A stretch of 64,000 bases of DNA from assembly GCF_013402815.2 (NCBI RefSeq), contig NZ_CP058601.1, positions 2,542,001 to 2,606,000 on the forward strand, written 5' to 3'. The position numbers and the translations under genes are program-made. Source of the DNA: Natrinema halophilum (GTDB taxonomy: Archaea > Halobacteriota > Halobacteria > Halobacteriales > Natrialbaceae). This document shows positions 21,581-30,634 of the stretch, in pieces. The notes under the pieces were generated by a model. It was not told the DNA's origin. It worked only from the letters and a program-made list of their open reading frames with translations, and searched no databases. Numbering within the stretch: the stretch's first letter is position 1; each line of letters starts with the position of its first letter.

Positions 21581-23935
21581 ATGGAGGTCGCCGAGGTTCT
21601 GCCCGAATTTGCCGACGCCTTTGCCTTCGATGAGTTCAACCGGATGCAACGTGAGGCGCTGCCCGCACTGCTCGAGCGAGACGAAAACGTCGTCGCGAGC
21701 GCGCCGACGGCCTCGGGGAAGACCGCGCTCGCGGAGCTGGCGATCTGTAAAGCCCTTTCCGACGGCGGCACGGCGCTGTTTATTGCGCCGCTTCGAGCCC
21801 TTACGAACGAAAAGGAAGACGACTGGGACCGCTTCGAGTCGCTCGACTACTCGGTCTACGTCGTCACCGGCGAGCGCGATCTGAATCCTCGCCGCGCGCG
21901 CCGAGCGGATATCCTCGTGATGACCCCCGAAAAACTCGACTCGGCGACCCGGAAACACGATTCGCGACGCTACGACTTCGTCACCGACATCGACGTCTGC
22001 GTCATCGACGAGGTGCACCTGCTCGACGCCGACCGCCGCGGGTCAGTACTGGAGGTGACGATCTCTCGCCTGCGCCGGCTCTGTGACCCCCGCATCGTCG
22101 CGTTGTCGGCGACGATGCCGAACGTCTCCGACGTAGCGGCGTGGCTCAACGCCCCGGCGGAGACGACCTTCGAGTTCGGCGAGGAGTACCGGCCGGTCGA
22201 ACTCAACGCCGGCGTCAAGACCTATACCCACGGCGATAACTCCTTTGCGGACAAGTACCGCCGCCTGTACCGGGCGCTGGATCTCGCGGAACCCCACCTC
22301 CGGGAGGACGGCCAGACGCTCGTCTTCGTCTCCTCCCGACAGGACACCGTCCAGGCCGCCAAGAAGGCTCGGGACGAGATCGCCGAGCGAGACGTCCCGA
22401 TCGGCGCTCGCGGCGACTACGATTTCCACACCGAATCGAAAGACGAGATCGACGACGCCACGCTCCGCAAGTCGGTGCTCGACGGCGTGGCCTTCCACCA
22501 CGCCGGGCTCTCGAAGAACGACCGCGACCTCGTCGAGGAGTGGTTCAAGGAGGGCCACATCGAACTGCTCTTCTCGACCTCGACGCTGGCCTGGGGCGTC
22601 AACCTGCCGGCCCGCTGTGTCGTGATCCGGGACACGAAACACCACGATCCCCTCGAAGGCGAAGTCGACATGAGCCCGCTCGACGTCTTGCAGATGCTCG
22701 GCCGCGCCGGCCGACCGGGGTACGACGACGTCGGCTACGGCTGGGTCGTCTGCGACGCCGCCGAGGCGGACAAGTACCGCCGACTGCTCCGCGACGGAAA
22801 GGAGATCGAGTCGCGCCTCGCAGAGAGCCTCGAGACCCACCTGAACGCCGAGATAGCGATGGGGACGATCACCGATCTAGAGGACGTCATGGACTGGCTC
22901 GAGACGACGTTCTACTACGTCCGCGGCCAGTCACGACCCGACGACTACGACTTCCCGAACCTGCGCCAGCGGGTTCGAGACTGCCTCGAGGGGCTGGTCG
23001 ATCGGGGGTTCGTCGAGACCGGGGAGGACCTCTCCATCGAGGCGACGCCGCTCGGGGTACTCACCTCGAAGTACTACCTCCGGCTTGACACGGCGGCACA
23101 CTTCGCCGACCTCTGCGATCGCGCGACATCCGGCAGGCTCGAGGCCGAGGACATCCTCGAGACGGTTGCGACCGCAGAGGAATTCGATTCGGTTTCGGCC
23201 CGTCAGGACGAACGCGACGCGGTCAACGCAGTGCTCGTGGGCGCGGATACGGACGACCTCGACGCGGGCCAGCAGAAGGTGCTCGCGATCCTCCGCGGGG
23301 CGGCCAGCGGAAGCACGCCTGCGGAACTTCGCAGCGACGCCTGGGTCATTCGGCGCAACGCCACGCGGCTCATCTCGGCGCTCGGTGCCTTCCTTGATCG
23401 GTTCGTCGGCCCCCACGCGGCGAACCTCGCGCGTCGAGTCGAGGCCCGTATCGAGAACGGCGTGGCTGAAGATGCGGTGGGGCTGACCGCGATCGACGGC
23501 GTCGGCCCGGGCCGGGCGAGCAAGCTCGCGACGGAGGGCGTGTCGACCCCCGGCGACGTCGTCGAGACGGGCGTCGAGGGGCTAGTCAACGCCGGGCTCT
23601 CGGACGGCGTCGCAGAGCGCGTCTACGAGGGCGCACAGTCGCTTCCCTCGATCGAACTCGAGTGGGGGCAGTTCCCCGACGTGATCGCGGCGGGCGAAAA
23701 CGAAGTCTGCGAGGTCACGGTGCGAAACGTTGGCGAACCGGCGCGCGCCGGTATCCGGGTCACCGTCAACGGGGTCGAAATGACGAGTGCGAACACGTAC
23801 CTACGCGACTCGGAGACCGTCCCTGTCGGCGTTTTCGGTGCCGACGCCGAGAGCCTCGAGTTTACCGTCAGCGTCGCCTTCCCCGAGACGCCGCTGTTAC
23901 CGATCGAGGCAAGTCGGACGGTCGACGTGCGGTAG
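21581..23935 (+). CDS. Ski2-like ATP-dependent DNA helicase (Hel308 relative) with a C-terminal beta domain
   Basis: 784 residues from ATG 21581. All SF2 helicase motifs are visible: SAPTASGKTALAELA (Walker A) near residue 40, DEVHLLDADRRGSVLEV (DEVH box) near 145, LSATMPN near 180 and QMLGRAGRPGYDDVGYG near 370. A helix-hairpin-helix part (LTAIDGVGPGRASKLATEGV) lies near 635, as in Hel308. The last 90 residues (QFPDVIAAGENEVCEVTVRN and on) are beta-rich and look like an adhesion-type or CARDB fold, which Hel308 lacks. It probably remodels DNA at stalled forks or in recombination. It differs from canonical Hel308 at the N-terminus, so it is probably a paralogue. Transcribed alone. Confidence 0.88.
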   Translation: MEVAEVLPEFADAFAFDEFNRMQREALPALLERDENVVASAPTASGKTALAELAICKALSDGGTALFIAPLRALTNEKEDDWDRFESLDYSVYVVTGERDLNPRRARRADILVMTPEKLDSATRKHDSRRYDFVTDIDVCVIDEVHLLDADRRGSVLEVTISRLRRLCDPRIVALSATMPNVSDVAAWLNAPAETTFEFGEEYRPVELNAGVKTYTHGDNSFADKYRRLYRALDLAEPHLREDGQTLVFVSSRQDTVQAAKKARDEIAERDVPIGARGDYDFHTESKDEIDDATLRKSVLDGVAFHHAGLSKNDRDLVEEWFKEGHIELLFSTSTLAWGVNLPARCVVIRDTKHHDPLEGEVDMSPLDVLQMLGRAGRPGYDDVGYGWVVCDAAEADKYRRLLRDGKEIESRLAESLETHLNAEIAMGTITDLEDVMDWLETTFYYVRGQSRPDDYDFPNLRQRVRDCLEGLVDRGFVETGEDLSIEATPLGVLTSKYYLRLDTAAHFADLCDRATSGRLEAEDILETVATAEEFDSVSARQDERDAVNAVLVGADTDDLDAGQQKVLAILRGAASGSTPAELRSDAWVIRRNATRLISALGAFLDRFVGPHAANLARRVEARIENGVAEDAVGLTAIDGVGPGRASKLATEGVSTPGDVVETGVEGLVNAGLSDGVAERVYEGAQSLPSIELEWGQFPDVIAAGENEVCEVTVRNVGEPARAGIRVTVNGVEMTSANTYLRDSETVPVGVFGADAESLEFTVSVAFPETPLLPIEASRTVDVR

Positions 23936-23940
23936 CGCCG

Positions 23941-24597
23941 CTATTCCTCCGCCGTCAACTCGAGCACACATTCCCGAAGCGCCGCGGGCGAGTCCACGAT
24001 CTCGTCGGCGGGCGAGCGGTCGATGTCGCCGTGGGCCTCGATCCGGTAGGCGACGACGACGGTTCCGGCTCGAGCGGCCGCCTCGATCCCGTTTTCCGAG
24101 TCTTCGACGACTACGCACTCTGCGGCAGGAACGCCGATCTCGTCGGCCGCGTACGCGAAAACGTCCGGGGCTGGCTTGCTCGCGCCGTCGATGTCGTCGG
24201 CGCTGATGACGCGATCGAACGACCCCTCGAGGTCGAAGCGCTCCGTGACCATGCCGATCCAATCGTGGGGTGACGAGGAGACGAGCGCGGTGGGGACGCC
24301 GCGGTCGTCCAGTTCGGCGAGGAGGTCGTGGAGGCCGTCCAGCACCTCGGCGCGTTCGGTGTAAATCTCCTCGGCGGCTTCGTCGAACCGCTGGATGAAT
24401 TCCTCGCGAGAGATGGCCGTCCCGTACTCCTCGTCGAGATAATCGTAGATCTCTCGGAAGTTCATCCCGCTCGTTTCGGCGAGATCGACGTCGGCGTCAG
24501 GGACGGCTGCGGGGAAAATCTCCTCGCGCTCGATATCGACCCAGTAGTCCTCACTATCGACCAACACGCCATCCATATCGAACAACACAGCAGACAT
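23941..24597 (-). CDS. HAD-superfamily phosphatase (beta-phosphoglucomutase-like)
   Basis: 218 residues from ATG 24597 (MSAVLFDMDGVLVDSEDYWV); the ATG at 24639 adds 14 residues upstream of the usual family start. HAD motifs: DMDGVLVDSE (nucleophile Asp and acid Asp), VSSSPHDWIG (motif II Ser), SKPAPD (motif III Lys), and VVVEDSENGIEAAARAG (motif IV acidic residues). A four-helix cap between residues 20 and 90 puts it in the phosphoglycolate-phosphatase/beta-phosphoglucomutase subgroup. Substrate unknown. It converges with the helicase gene, with 5 bp between the stop codons. Confidence 0.88.
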   Translation of the reverse strand: MSAVLFDMDGVLVDSEDYWVDIEREEIFPAAVPDADVDLAETSGMNFREIYDYLDEEYGTAISREEFIQRFDEAAEEIYTERAEVLDGLHDLLAELDDRGVPTALVSSSPHDWIGMVTERFDLEGSFDRVISADDIDGASKPAPDVFAYAADEIGVPAAECVVVEDSENGIEAAARAGTVVVAYRIEAHGDIDRSPADEIVDSPAALRECVLELTAEE

Positions 24598-24639
24598 GTA
24601 CACCAGGGTAGTTGGTCGTCTCGTATAGCCATTTGGCAC

Positions 24640-24946
24640 GCCGTCGTCGGCGATACGTCGAGGCTGCCCGGAATCGCTGTTAGCCGAAGAGCTCGCTGCA
24701 GCGTTCGGACCCCATTCGCCTGTGACCTCAGCCGCCGCGACCTCGCCGAGATCGCACTCGAGACCTCACAGCGCCAGATCGATCTCCGGGTGAACGCCGT
24801 CGCGGTGAGAATATCGCCGTCGACGAACGCATCGTCGACCACGTCACAGCGGCGGCCTCGTCGCGGTTCGACGACGCGGCTGACTCTCAGTCGGTACGCT
24901 ACTATCGTGGCCACATTTACCATGTTACAGCCCAACACACCATACG
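24640..24946. other. Intergenic region before the molybdoenzyme gene
   Basis: About 300 bp between divergent genes. A plus-strand frame that could read about 45 codons (DERIVDHVTAAASSRFDDAA) up to the stop just before 24947 has no good start. I do not call it a gene. The promoter for the gene at 24947 should lie in the AT-richer part at 24898-24940. Confidence 0.4.
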
Positions 24947-26476
24947 ATGACTACCACGCTATCTCGTGTGACGAACGAAGTCGTCACACTGCGCGTACTC
25001 GAGGCGACCTTCGCGGCCGTCGCCGCGACAGCCGGTTCGTTCGCCTACGCTGGACTCAGTCCGGCGTTCGTCGGCGAACCTGCGGCCAGGGTCGTCACGA
25101 GAGCTATGCCGGCCGTGATCGTCAACGCGGCCCTCGACGCGCTCGGTCCGCTCGCACAGCCCACGAGTTTCGCACTCGCGCTGGCACTCGTCGTCGCCGT
25201 CCTGACCGTCCTCGTCTTCGCGACTCTTCAACTCGAGGCCGCAGTCGACATCCAGTACCTCGCGGTGGCGCTTACGGGCGGCGTCGTCTGGGTGCTCGCC
25301 GTCGTCGCCACCGGTGCGCCGGTGGCCGCAGTCGCTGCCAGCGCACCCGCTGCGGGGGTCGTCGGGATCGTCGAAGTCCTCGCAGCGAACGACCCGCTAT
25401 CCGTCCGCAGGGATCGGACCGTCGACCGATCCAGACGAGCCACGCTTCAGGCCGGCCTGGCGACTCTCTCGTTTGCCGGCCTCGGTTACGTCGTCGGCCG
25501 ACGTCGCACGCCCGATTCGAGCGTTCAATACCTCGATGGAGGAACAGGACCGCCGACCGCCGAACAGAAACTGTTGACTCGGGCGCGAAACGGCGCATTC
25601 GACCTCCCCGACGCACCGGGTCTGATCAGCGAAATCGGCGGCTTCTACACGGTCGACATCAACTCGATCGATCCGGTCGTGGATCGAGACGACTGGTCGC
25701 TGTCGATCACCGGCGCGGTCAGCTCCGAGACGGAACTCGAGTACAAAGACCTCCGTGATCGCGACGCGACCCGGTTCTATAGCACGCTTCGCTGCGTCGG
25801 TGAGTACCTGAACGACCGCGAGATGGACACCGCCGTCTGGACCGGGGTACCCGTCGCCGACCTGCTCGACGAGGCCGACGCCGACGACGCGGCGGAATAC
25901 GCCGTGGTCCGGGCCGTCGACGACTACTGGAACACGGTCACCCGTGAAGCCCTCGAGCGATCGTACATCGTTTACGGGATGAACGGCCGCGTTCTGCCAC
26001 GCGAACACGGCCACCCGGTTCGCATGCTCGTCCCGGGCAACTGGGGTGAAGTGAACGTCAAGTGGATCAGCGAGATCGAACTCACCGACGAGGATCGAAG
26101 CGGCTACTGGGAGGAACGCGGCTGGGACGGAACGGGCGAGGTCGAGACCGTCGCAAAGATCTGGTCGGTCGATCGCACTGAAGACGGTACGATCACCGTC
26201 GGTGGTCACGCCTACGCGGGGCTTCAGGGCGTCCGGGCGGTCGAGGTTTCGACTGACGGCGGAACCACCTGGACCGACGCCGAACTCTCCGCACCGCTCG
26301 AGGGGGAACCTCACGACGTCTGGCGACAGTGGCGCCATACGTTCGAGCCGACCGGCGACAGTCACGACGTCGTCGCCCGGGCGATCGACGGGACCGGAAC
26401 GGTTCAGACCGAATCCCCGTCGGGACCGAAACCCGACGGACCGACCGGGTGGGCCTCGGTGACGGTCGAACGATAA
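24947..26476 (+). CDS. Membrane-anchored molybdopterin oxidoreductase (sulfite-oxidase family)
   Basis: 509 residues. The first 170 residues hold four or five hydrophobic helices; a Tat-like RR (SRRATLQAGLATLSFAGLGY) then leads into the soluble part. The sulfite-oxidase/YedY-type Moco domain runs from about residue 225 to 390. Its cysteine ligand is in STLRCVGEYLNDREMDTAVW, and GRVLPREHGHPVRMLVPG with KWISEIEL are family hallmarks. A C-terminal beta-sandwich (VEVSTDGGTTW...WRQWRHTFEP) matches the Mo-co dimerisation domain. It probably acts at the outer face on a small oxo-anion or sulfoxide substrate, taking electrons through the membrane part. No partner subunit is next to it. Confidence 0.9.
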   Translation: MTTTLSRVTNEVVTLRVLEATFAAVAATAGSFAYAGLSPAFVGEPAARVVTRAMPAVIVNAALDALGPLAQPTSFALALALVVAVLTVLVFATLQLEAAVDIQYLAVALTGGVVWVLAVVATGAPVAAVAASAPAAGVVGIVEVLAANDPLSVRRDRTVDRSRRATLQAGLATLSFAGLGYVVGRRRTPDSSVQYLDGGTGPPTAEQKLLTRARNGAFDLPDAPGLISEIGGFYTVDINSIDPVVDRDDWSLSITGAVSSETELEYKDLRDRDATRFYSTLRCVGEYLNDREMDTAVWTGVPVADLLDEADADDAAEYAVVRAVDDYWNTVTREALERSYIVYGMNGRVLPREHGHPVRMLVPGNWGEVNVKWISEIELTDEDRSGYWEERGWDGTGEVETVAKIWSVDRTEDGTITVGGHAYAGLQGVRAVEVSTDGGTTWTDAELSAPLEGEPHDVWRQWRHTFEPTGDSHDVVARAIDGTGTVQTESPSGPKPDGPTGWASVTVER

Positions 26477-26895
26477 GCCGCCAGCAACGGGAGGGGCAAG
26501 CGAAACGAGCGCCGTCACCCTCGGTCGCGAGGCAACGAGGTACCACAACGCTTTCTGGATCGGTTCGTCCCGCGATTCTCGAGACCGGACGGAAAGAATG
26601 GGTATTCGGGCGGGGTACGAAGCAACGCATCCCGGAGAGAAGCGTCGACAACGCTTGGCGGACGATCCTGTGAGACCACACTCGCTCGACAGTGGTCGCG
26701 CACCGCGCCCGTTCGCTTCCCTCGCTCGATACATCATCGGCTCACCGGACGTTGTCGACCCGCCCTCCATCGATCGGCGTTGAACGGGCCACAAACCGGG
26801 GAAAACGTCCATCAAATGGCCGCAACTGCTCGAAAATCGGGTTCACGGCATCCCCCCTTGAAGTTCATCCGAGCGTCGAGAGTCAGTTGCGAGCT
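26477..26895. other. Intergenic region, no gene seen
   Basis: About 420 bp after the molybdoenzyme gene. Open frames here lack haloarchaeal protein character. The last 40 bp before ATG 26896 should hold the promoter of the secreted-protein gene. Confidence 0.4.
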
Positions 26896-27453
26896 ATGAA
26901 ACGAACGACCATCATCGCAGCCCTGTGCGGAGTACTGATCATGGCAACCGGGTTCGCTGCAGCAGCGCCCGGAAATGCACCCGCGCCCGTAGATACGGGC
27001 GCGGACGATGCCGACGAACCAACCGCTGCTCCCGACGGCCAGCCACACGCCAACGGATACGAGAACCGAAACGACAACGAATCCGCGTCCGCCACTCCCG
27101 CTGACGAACGCAACGGACAGGGGCCGGCCGTTGGCCTCCCAGATCAAGTCCCCGATCACGTCACAGCGATCCACGACCGAATTTCATCGTACTTGAGCGG
27201 TGATCTCGAGGGATCCCTCGGCGACGCCATCAGCGAAGTGACGCCGGGTAACGGTGACGACGAGGCCGACGAAGACGATGAAACGGATAGCGGCGACGGC
27301 GCCGGTGAAACCGAGTCCGAACAGGATGAGAGCGACGGCGAAGTCAGCGACGATACCACCGAGAAGTCGCAGTCGAACGAAGACGAACAGTCCGTCGACG
27401 AACAGAACGACTCGGAGGAGAGCGGAAACGAGTCCGACAGCAGCGACGAATAG
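26896..27453 (+). CDS. Secreted, extremely acidic haloarchaeal protein of unknown function
   Basis: 185 residues from ATG 26896 (MKRTTIIAALCGVLIMATGF). A Sec-type signal peptide spans residues 1-25 with AAA-APG near the cleavage site. The only folded-looking part is about residues 78-115 (LPDQVPDHVTAIHDRISSYL), a short amphipathic region. The last 70 residues are almost all Asp, Glu, Ser, Gly and Asn, with no hydrophobic core. This suggests a disordered, strongly charged surface or cell-wall-associated protein. It lies 21 bp before the next small membrane protein and probably shares its transcript. Confidence 0.65.
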   Translation: MKRTTIIAALCGVLIMATGFAAAAPGNAPAPVDTGADDADEPTAAPDGQPHANGYENRNDNESASATPADERNGQGPAVGLPDQVPDHVTAIHDRISSYLSGDLEGSLGDAISEVTPGNGDDEADEDDETDSGDGAGETESEQDESDGEVSDDTTEKSQSNEDEQSVDEQNDSEESGNESDSSDE

Positions 27454-27474
27454 ATCATCGCGTACAAACTCACC

Positions 27475-27849
27475 ATGCCACCATTCGCTCAGCCTGCGCC
27501 GATCGGCCTCGAGGACAGGGTGCTCTCGTTCGCCGTGAGCCTGCTGGTCGGCGGTGGCGCGCTGTACGCCGGCACCCACGTCGTCTCGGAAACCGGTGAA
27601 TACGCTCACGCAGTGTTGACTGCACTGTTCGGCGCACTTGCATGGACCGTCCTCGCGGCGATCCCGCTGCTCGGGTGGCTGCTGGCGACTGTCGCGTGGG
27701 TCGGCGTCGTCAAATGGCGATTCCGACTCGGCTGGCTACGGGCCGCTGCAGTCGGCATCGTCGCCTGGGCGGCCGCAGTCGTCGTCCTCGCAGCCCTCGA
27801 GTTGATCGGCGTCGGTTCGGTCTCGGCACTCGGCGTCCCGGGTGCCTAA
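27475..27849 (+). CDS. Small membrane protein, unknown function
   Basis: 124 residues with four hydrophobic segments at about residues 14-33, 43-62, 62-80 and 87-112. Short charged turns (VVKWRFRLGWLRA) lie between them. I recognise no family motif. It starts at ATG 27475, just after the secreted acidic protein gene, and ends 184 bp before the next gene. It could be a haloarchaeal orphan membrane protein. Confidence 0.6.
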   Translation: MPPFAQPAPIGLEDRVLSFAVSLLVGGGALYAGTHVVSETGEYAHAVLTALFGALAWTVLAAIPLLGWLLATVAWVGVVKWRFRLGWLRAAAVGIVAWAAAVVVLAALELIGVGSVSALGVPGA

Positions 27850-28033
27850 ATCAATCCCGCTGACGGTTCGGAGCGCTTCGGAATCGCTACTGACCCTCCT
27901 TCTTTCGCTCCCCGCTGACGCTGCGGCCCTCCGCGCTTTCGAGTGTCCGTTGCATTGCGAATTGGACACCGCAAGCCTCCGTTCGCTGGTTCGTTCGCTG
28001 ACGCGAAAGGTCGACTTTCGTGTGGTTTAAGCG

Positions 28034-29287
28034 ATGGCACGCGCATCGAGCGGTATGAACGGTCGCGTCGGGGTAACGGTCGTGATCGTCGCGATACTTC
28101 TTACAGGGACTGTACCGTTCGTTACCGGGGTAGGGGCGACGGAGGTGAGTCAGTCGCAGTCGAACCCGTTTACGCTCCAAGAGGATCGAATCGACGCGGA
28201 CGAGGTTCGCATGGACGTTCGGCTTCGAGCTAACGGGACCGCCGAGTGGACGCTCGAGTTCTGGGTCCGGCTGGATGACAACGAGAGCACGACGGCGTTC
28301 GAGTCGCTGCGGGACGACATTCGAGAGGATCCCGAAAATCACACGCGGACGTTCGCCGAACGGATGACCGAGACGGTCGACGTGGCGAGCAATGCGACGG
28401 GGCGGGAAATGACCGCCGACGAGTTCGACGTAAGCACCGAGCGTCAGTCGTTCGCGCGCTCGTACGGGGTCGTCAGGTACACGTTCGACTGGCACGGGTT
28501 CGCCGCCGTCGAGGGCGACGAACTGCGCGCTGGCGACGCGATCGAAGGGATATACCTCGACGACGGAACGCGACTATTGATCGAGTGGCCGAACGAATAC
28601 GAGCGAGCGTCGGTCACGCCAGATCCGGACGAGGAACGCGACGAAGCCGTGATCTGGCGCGGGGGCGAAACGGACTTTATCTCCGGGGAGCCGCGGGTCG
28701 TCGTCACCGCCGCGGGTGCCGGCCCGAGCACCGCGATCATCGCGGGAATTGCGGTCGGAGTGCTCGGATTCGGCGCCGCCCTGGCGTGGTGGTACCGTAC
28801 CCGCACGCGGACTGCGGATCAGCCCATCGGCGGTACCGGAGATTCGGTACCTGAGTCCGATTCCGGTCCTGCGTCCGGTTCCGGCACCGATTCCGGTCCT
28901 GCGTCCGGTTCCGGCACCGATTCCGGTCCTGCATCCGGTTCCGGCACCGATTCCGGTCCTGCGTCCGGTTCGGACGTCGCCACGGCAACCGCGACGGCCG
29001 ACGACTCGAGGACGAGCGGGTCACCGGATATGGAACTTCTTAGCAACGAAGAGCAGGTCCTTCGTCTCCTCAGAAACCACGATGGCCGGATGAAACAGCA
29101 GGCCGTCGTCGAGGAACTCGGCTGGACCGACGCGAAAACGAGCAAGGTCGTCAGCGGACTGCGGGAAGAGGAGAAACTCGAGTCGTTCCGCCTCGGTCGC
29201 GAGAACGTACTCTCGCTACCCGAGAGAGACGAGGCGGGACCGAAGACGAAGGCAGCGACCGACAACGACGGTGACGAAACGGAATGA
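28034..29287 (+). CDS. Membrane-bound one-component regulator (extracytoplasmic domain, TM, HTH)
   Basis: 417 residues (ATG 28034; ATG 28055 also possible). A signal peptide or first helix covers residues 10-35. An outside beta-rich domain of about 180 residues follows (DVRLRANGTAEWTLEFWVRL, TFAERMTETVDVAS). A transmembrane helix at about 232-255 (PSTAIIAGIAVGVLGFGAAL) comes next, then a linker of Gly/Ser/Asp repeats encoded by a 30-bp tandem repeat, and a C-terminal winged helix at about 338-395 (EEQVLRLLRNHDGRMKQQAV, then EELGWTDAKTSKVVSGLRE). This is the DUF7345/DUF7343-type layout of haloarchaea, thought to pass an outside signal directly to DNA. Target and signal are unknown. Confidence 0.82.
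   Translation: MARASSGMNGRVGVTVVIVAILLTGTVPFVTGVGATEVSQSQSNPFTLQEDRIDADEVRMDVRLRANGTAEWTLEFWVRLDDNESTTAFESLRDDIREDPENHTRTFAERMTETVDVASNATGREMTADEFDVSTERQSFARSYGVVRYTFDWHGFAAVEGDELRAGDAIEGIYLDDGTRLLIEWPNEYERASVTPDPDEERDEAVIWRGGETDFISGEPRVVVTAAGAGPSTAIIAGIAVGVLGFGAALAWWYRTRTRTADQPIGGTGDSVPESDSGPASGSGTDSGPASGSGTDSGPASGSGTDSGPASGSDVATATATADDSRTSGSPDMELLSNEEQVLRLLRNHDGRMKQQAVVEELGWTDAKTSKVVSGLREEEKLESFRLGRENVLSLPERDEAGPKTKAATDNDGDETE
28859..28973 (+). repeat. 30-bp tandem repeat, about 3.8 copies, in frame
   Basis: The unit begins GATTCCGGTCCTGCGTCCGG and is copied at 28859, 28889, 28919 and 28949 (the last is partial); the third copy differs by one base (GCATCC). It codes for DSGPASGSGT, giving a flexible linker between the membrane helix and the HTH of the regulator. 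As 30 is a multiple of 3, copy number can change without a frameshift. Confidence 0.95.
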
Positions 29288-29459
29288 GACGACCATATGC
29301 AGACGGCAGGATGGATCGGACGGCGAAGGCAGATCAGGCAGAATCGGCGAAATCGATGGACGGAACCGGATCGAAAGTGGCGTTGAATCGCGTTAACTGA
29401 CGTTGAATTCGAGTCAACGTCTCGAGAGTATATCACCAATCGAAGACACCGACATACCA

Positions 29460-30161
29460 ATGAATCGAACTACGTCGATCACGCTGGTCGCAGTACTCGT
29501 CGTCACGGCAGTCGCGGTTCCCCTCGCTGCGGCGGGCGTCGTGTCGAACGATGTATCGCAAGCAGATACCGACCCCAAAGCAGGGAACGAATCGGTCAAA
29601 CCGGGTGAACGGTTCGTTGCCGCAGTCGGCGTCCAGAACGCCGAAATCGAGGGCGACGTCTCGGAGCGAGCCTACCGGGTCAGGATCGCGAACGCCGAGA
29701 CGAACGAGACGAAAGCCGCCATCGTCGCCGCCCAAATCGAGGAGACCGAAACGCGCCTCGACGAACTCGAGGCCAGACTCGAGACGTTGAACGAATCTCG
29801 AGCAGCCGGCGAACGCAGCGAGGGGCGCTATCGTGCTGAAGTCGCGAAAACCGTTGCCGAGTTGCGAACGGTCGAGAGACAGGTGACAGCGGCAGAGACG
29901 ACGGCAGCCCGATTGCCCAAATCGGTGCTCGCGGAACGCGGGGTCGACGTCGAGTCGATCCGAACGTTGCGAGACCGTGCCGGCGAACTCGGCGGACCGG
30001 ACACGACCGCGATCGCACGGTCGGTCGCCGGTGACGAGGTCGGACGGTCGATGGGCGACGACCGCGCTACCCGCAGACCGAACGCCGGCGATGACAGCTC
30101 TGCCGACGAAACACGAGTAGACGGCGGAAACGGGACCATTAGAAGTCCGAACGAGAATTGA
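29460..30161 (+). CDS. Exported coiled-coil protein (DUF7096-like)
   Basis: 233 residues from ATG 29460 (MNRTTSITLVAVLVVTAVAV); the longer frame from 29403 lacks sense before it. A signal peptide spans residues 1-25. A coiled coil runs from about residue 75 to 155, with heptads such as IEETETRLDELEARLETLNE and AELRTVERQVTAAETTAARL. The C-terminal 50 residues are polar and disordered. The arrangement (signal peptide, GERFVAAVGVQNAEIEGDVS, coiled coil) resembles a haloarchaeal family found near membrane-bound HTH regulators like the one just upstream, so it may be its sensing partner. That is inference. Confidence 0.6.
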   Translation: MNRTTSITLVAVLVVTAVAVPLAAAGVVSNDVSQADTDPKAGNESVKPGERFVAAVGVQNAEIEGDVSERAYRVRIANAETNETKAAIVAAQIEETETRLDELEARLETLNESRAAGERSEGRYRAEVAKTVAELRTVERQVTAAETTAARLPKSVLAERGVDVESIRTLRDRAGELGGPDTTAIARSVAGDEVGRSMGDDRATRRPNAGDDSSADETRVDGGNGTIRSPNEN

Positions 30162-30216
30162 GGGGCGATTACGGGGCACTTTCGTTTTTTGATCCGTGGG
30201 ATCGTAGGTCAGCGAA

Positions 30217-30447
30217 ATGGTCTACGCATACGTACTGATCGACACTGCAGCAGGTACCTCCGGGGAGGTCTGCCAGACTCTCCGCGACACCGCGAACGTC
30301 GTCGAGGCGCACGTCATCGCGGGCGATTTCGACGTCATCGTCGAACTCACCGGGGACGAGCCCCACGACGTACTCGGGACAGTCACGACTACGATTCGGT
30401 CGCTCGAGGGCGTCGGGACGACGCGAACGTACGTCTGCATCGACTGA
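30217..30447 (+). CDS. Stand-alone Lrp/AsnC ligand-binding (RAM) domain protein
   Basis: 76 residues with the alpha-beta RAM fold: YAYVLIDTAAGTSGEVCQTL, then VVEAHVIAGDFDVIVELTGD and TTIRSLEGVGTTRTYVC. No DNA-binding helix-turn-helix is present. Such small proteins bind amino acids and can form mixed oligomers with full Lrp regulators. Monocistronic, with an upstream spacing of 55 bp from the previous gene. Strong family match; the ligand is unknown. Confidence 0.9.
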   Translation: MVYAYVLIDTAAGTSGEVCQTLRDTANVVEAHVIAGDFDVIVELTGDEPHDVLGTVTTTIRSLEGVGTTRTYVCID

Positions 30448-30634
30448 TCGGCTGCCCGTCCGTGGCCGGTCGTCCGATTCCTCGTCACCGCCCGCGATCG
30501 ATGCCTACTCGGCTGCGGCGTGGAGAATGGCTCCCGGACAGGTCCGGGAAACTGGACGTGTCTCCGGATCCTCCGGCAAAACCGCAATATACGGTTAAGC
30601 CGCTGGTGAGCCTACTCGTATCTGAGGGAGGACG

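Noticed and set aside
24328-25758. 476-codon plus-strand frame running across the HAD gene and the molybdoenzyme gene
   Set aside because: Crosses two genes with solid family motifs in other frames and is arginine-rich.
25397-26815. 472-codon minus-strand frame
   Set aside because: Antisense to the molybdopterin oxidoreductase; composition is not protein-like.
28859-28973. Short regular repeats considered as a CRISPR array
   Set aside because: The units are directly adjacent without unique spacers and lie in frame within a coding sequence.
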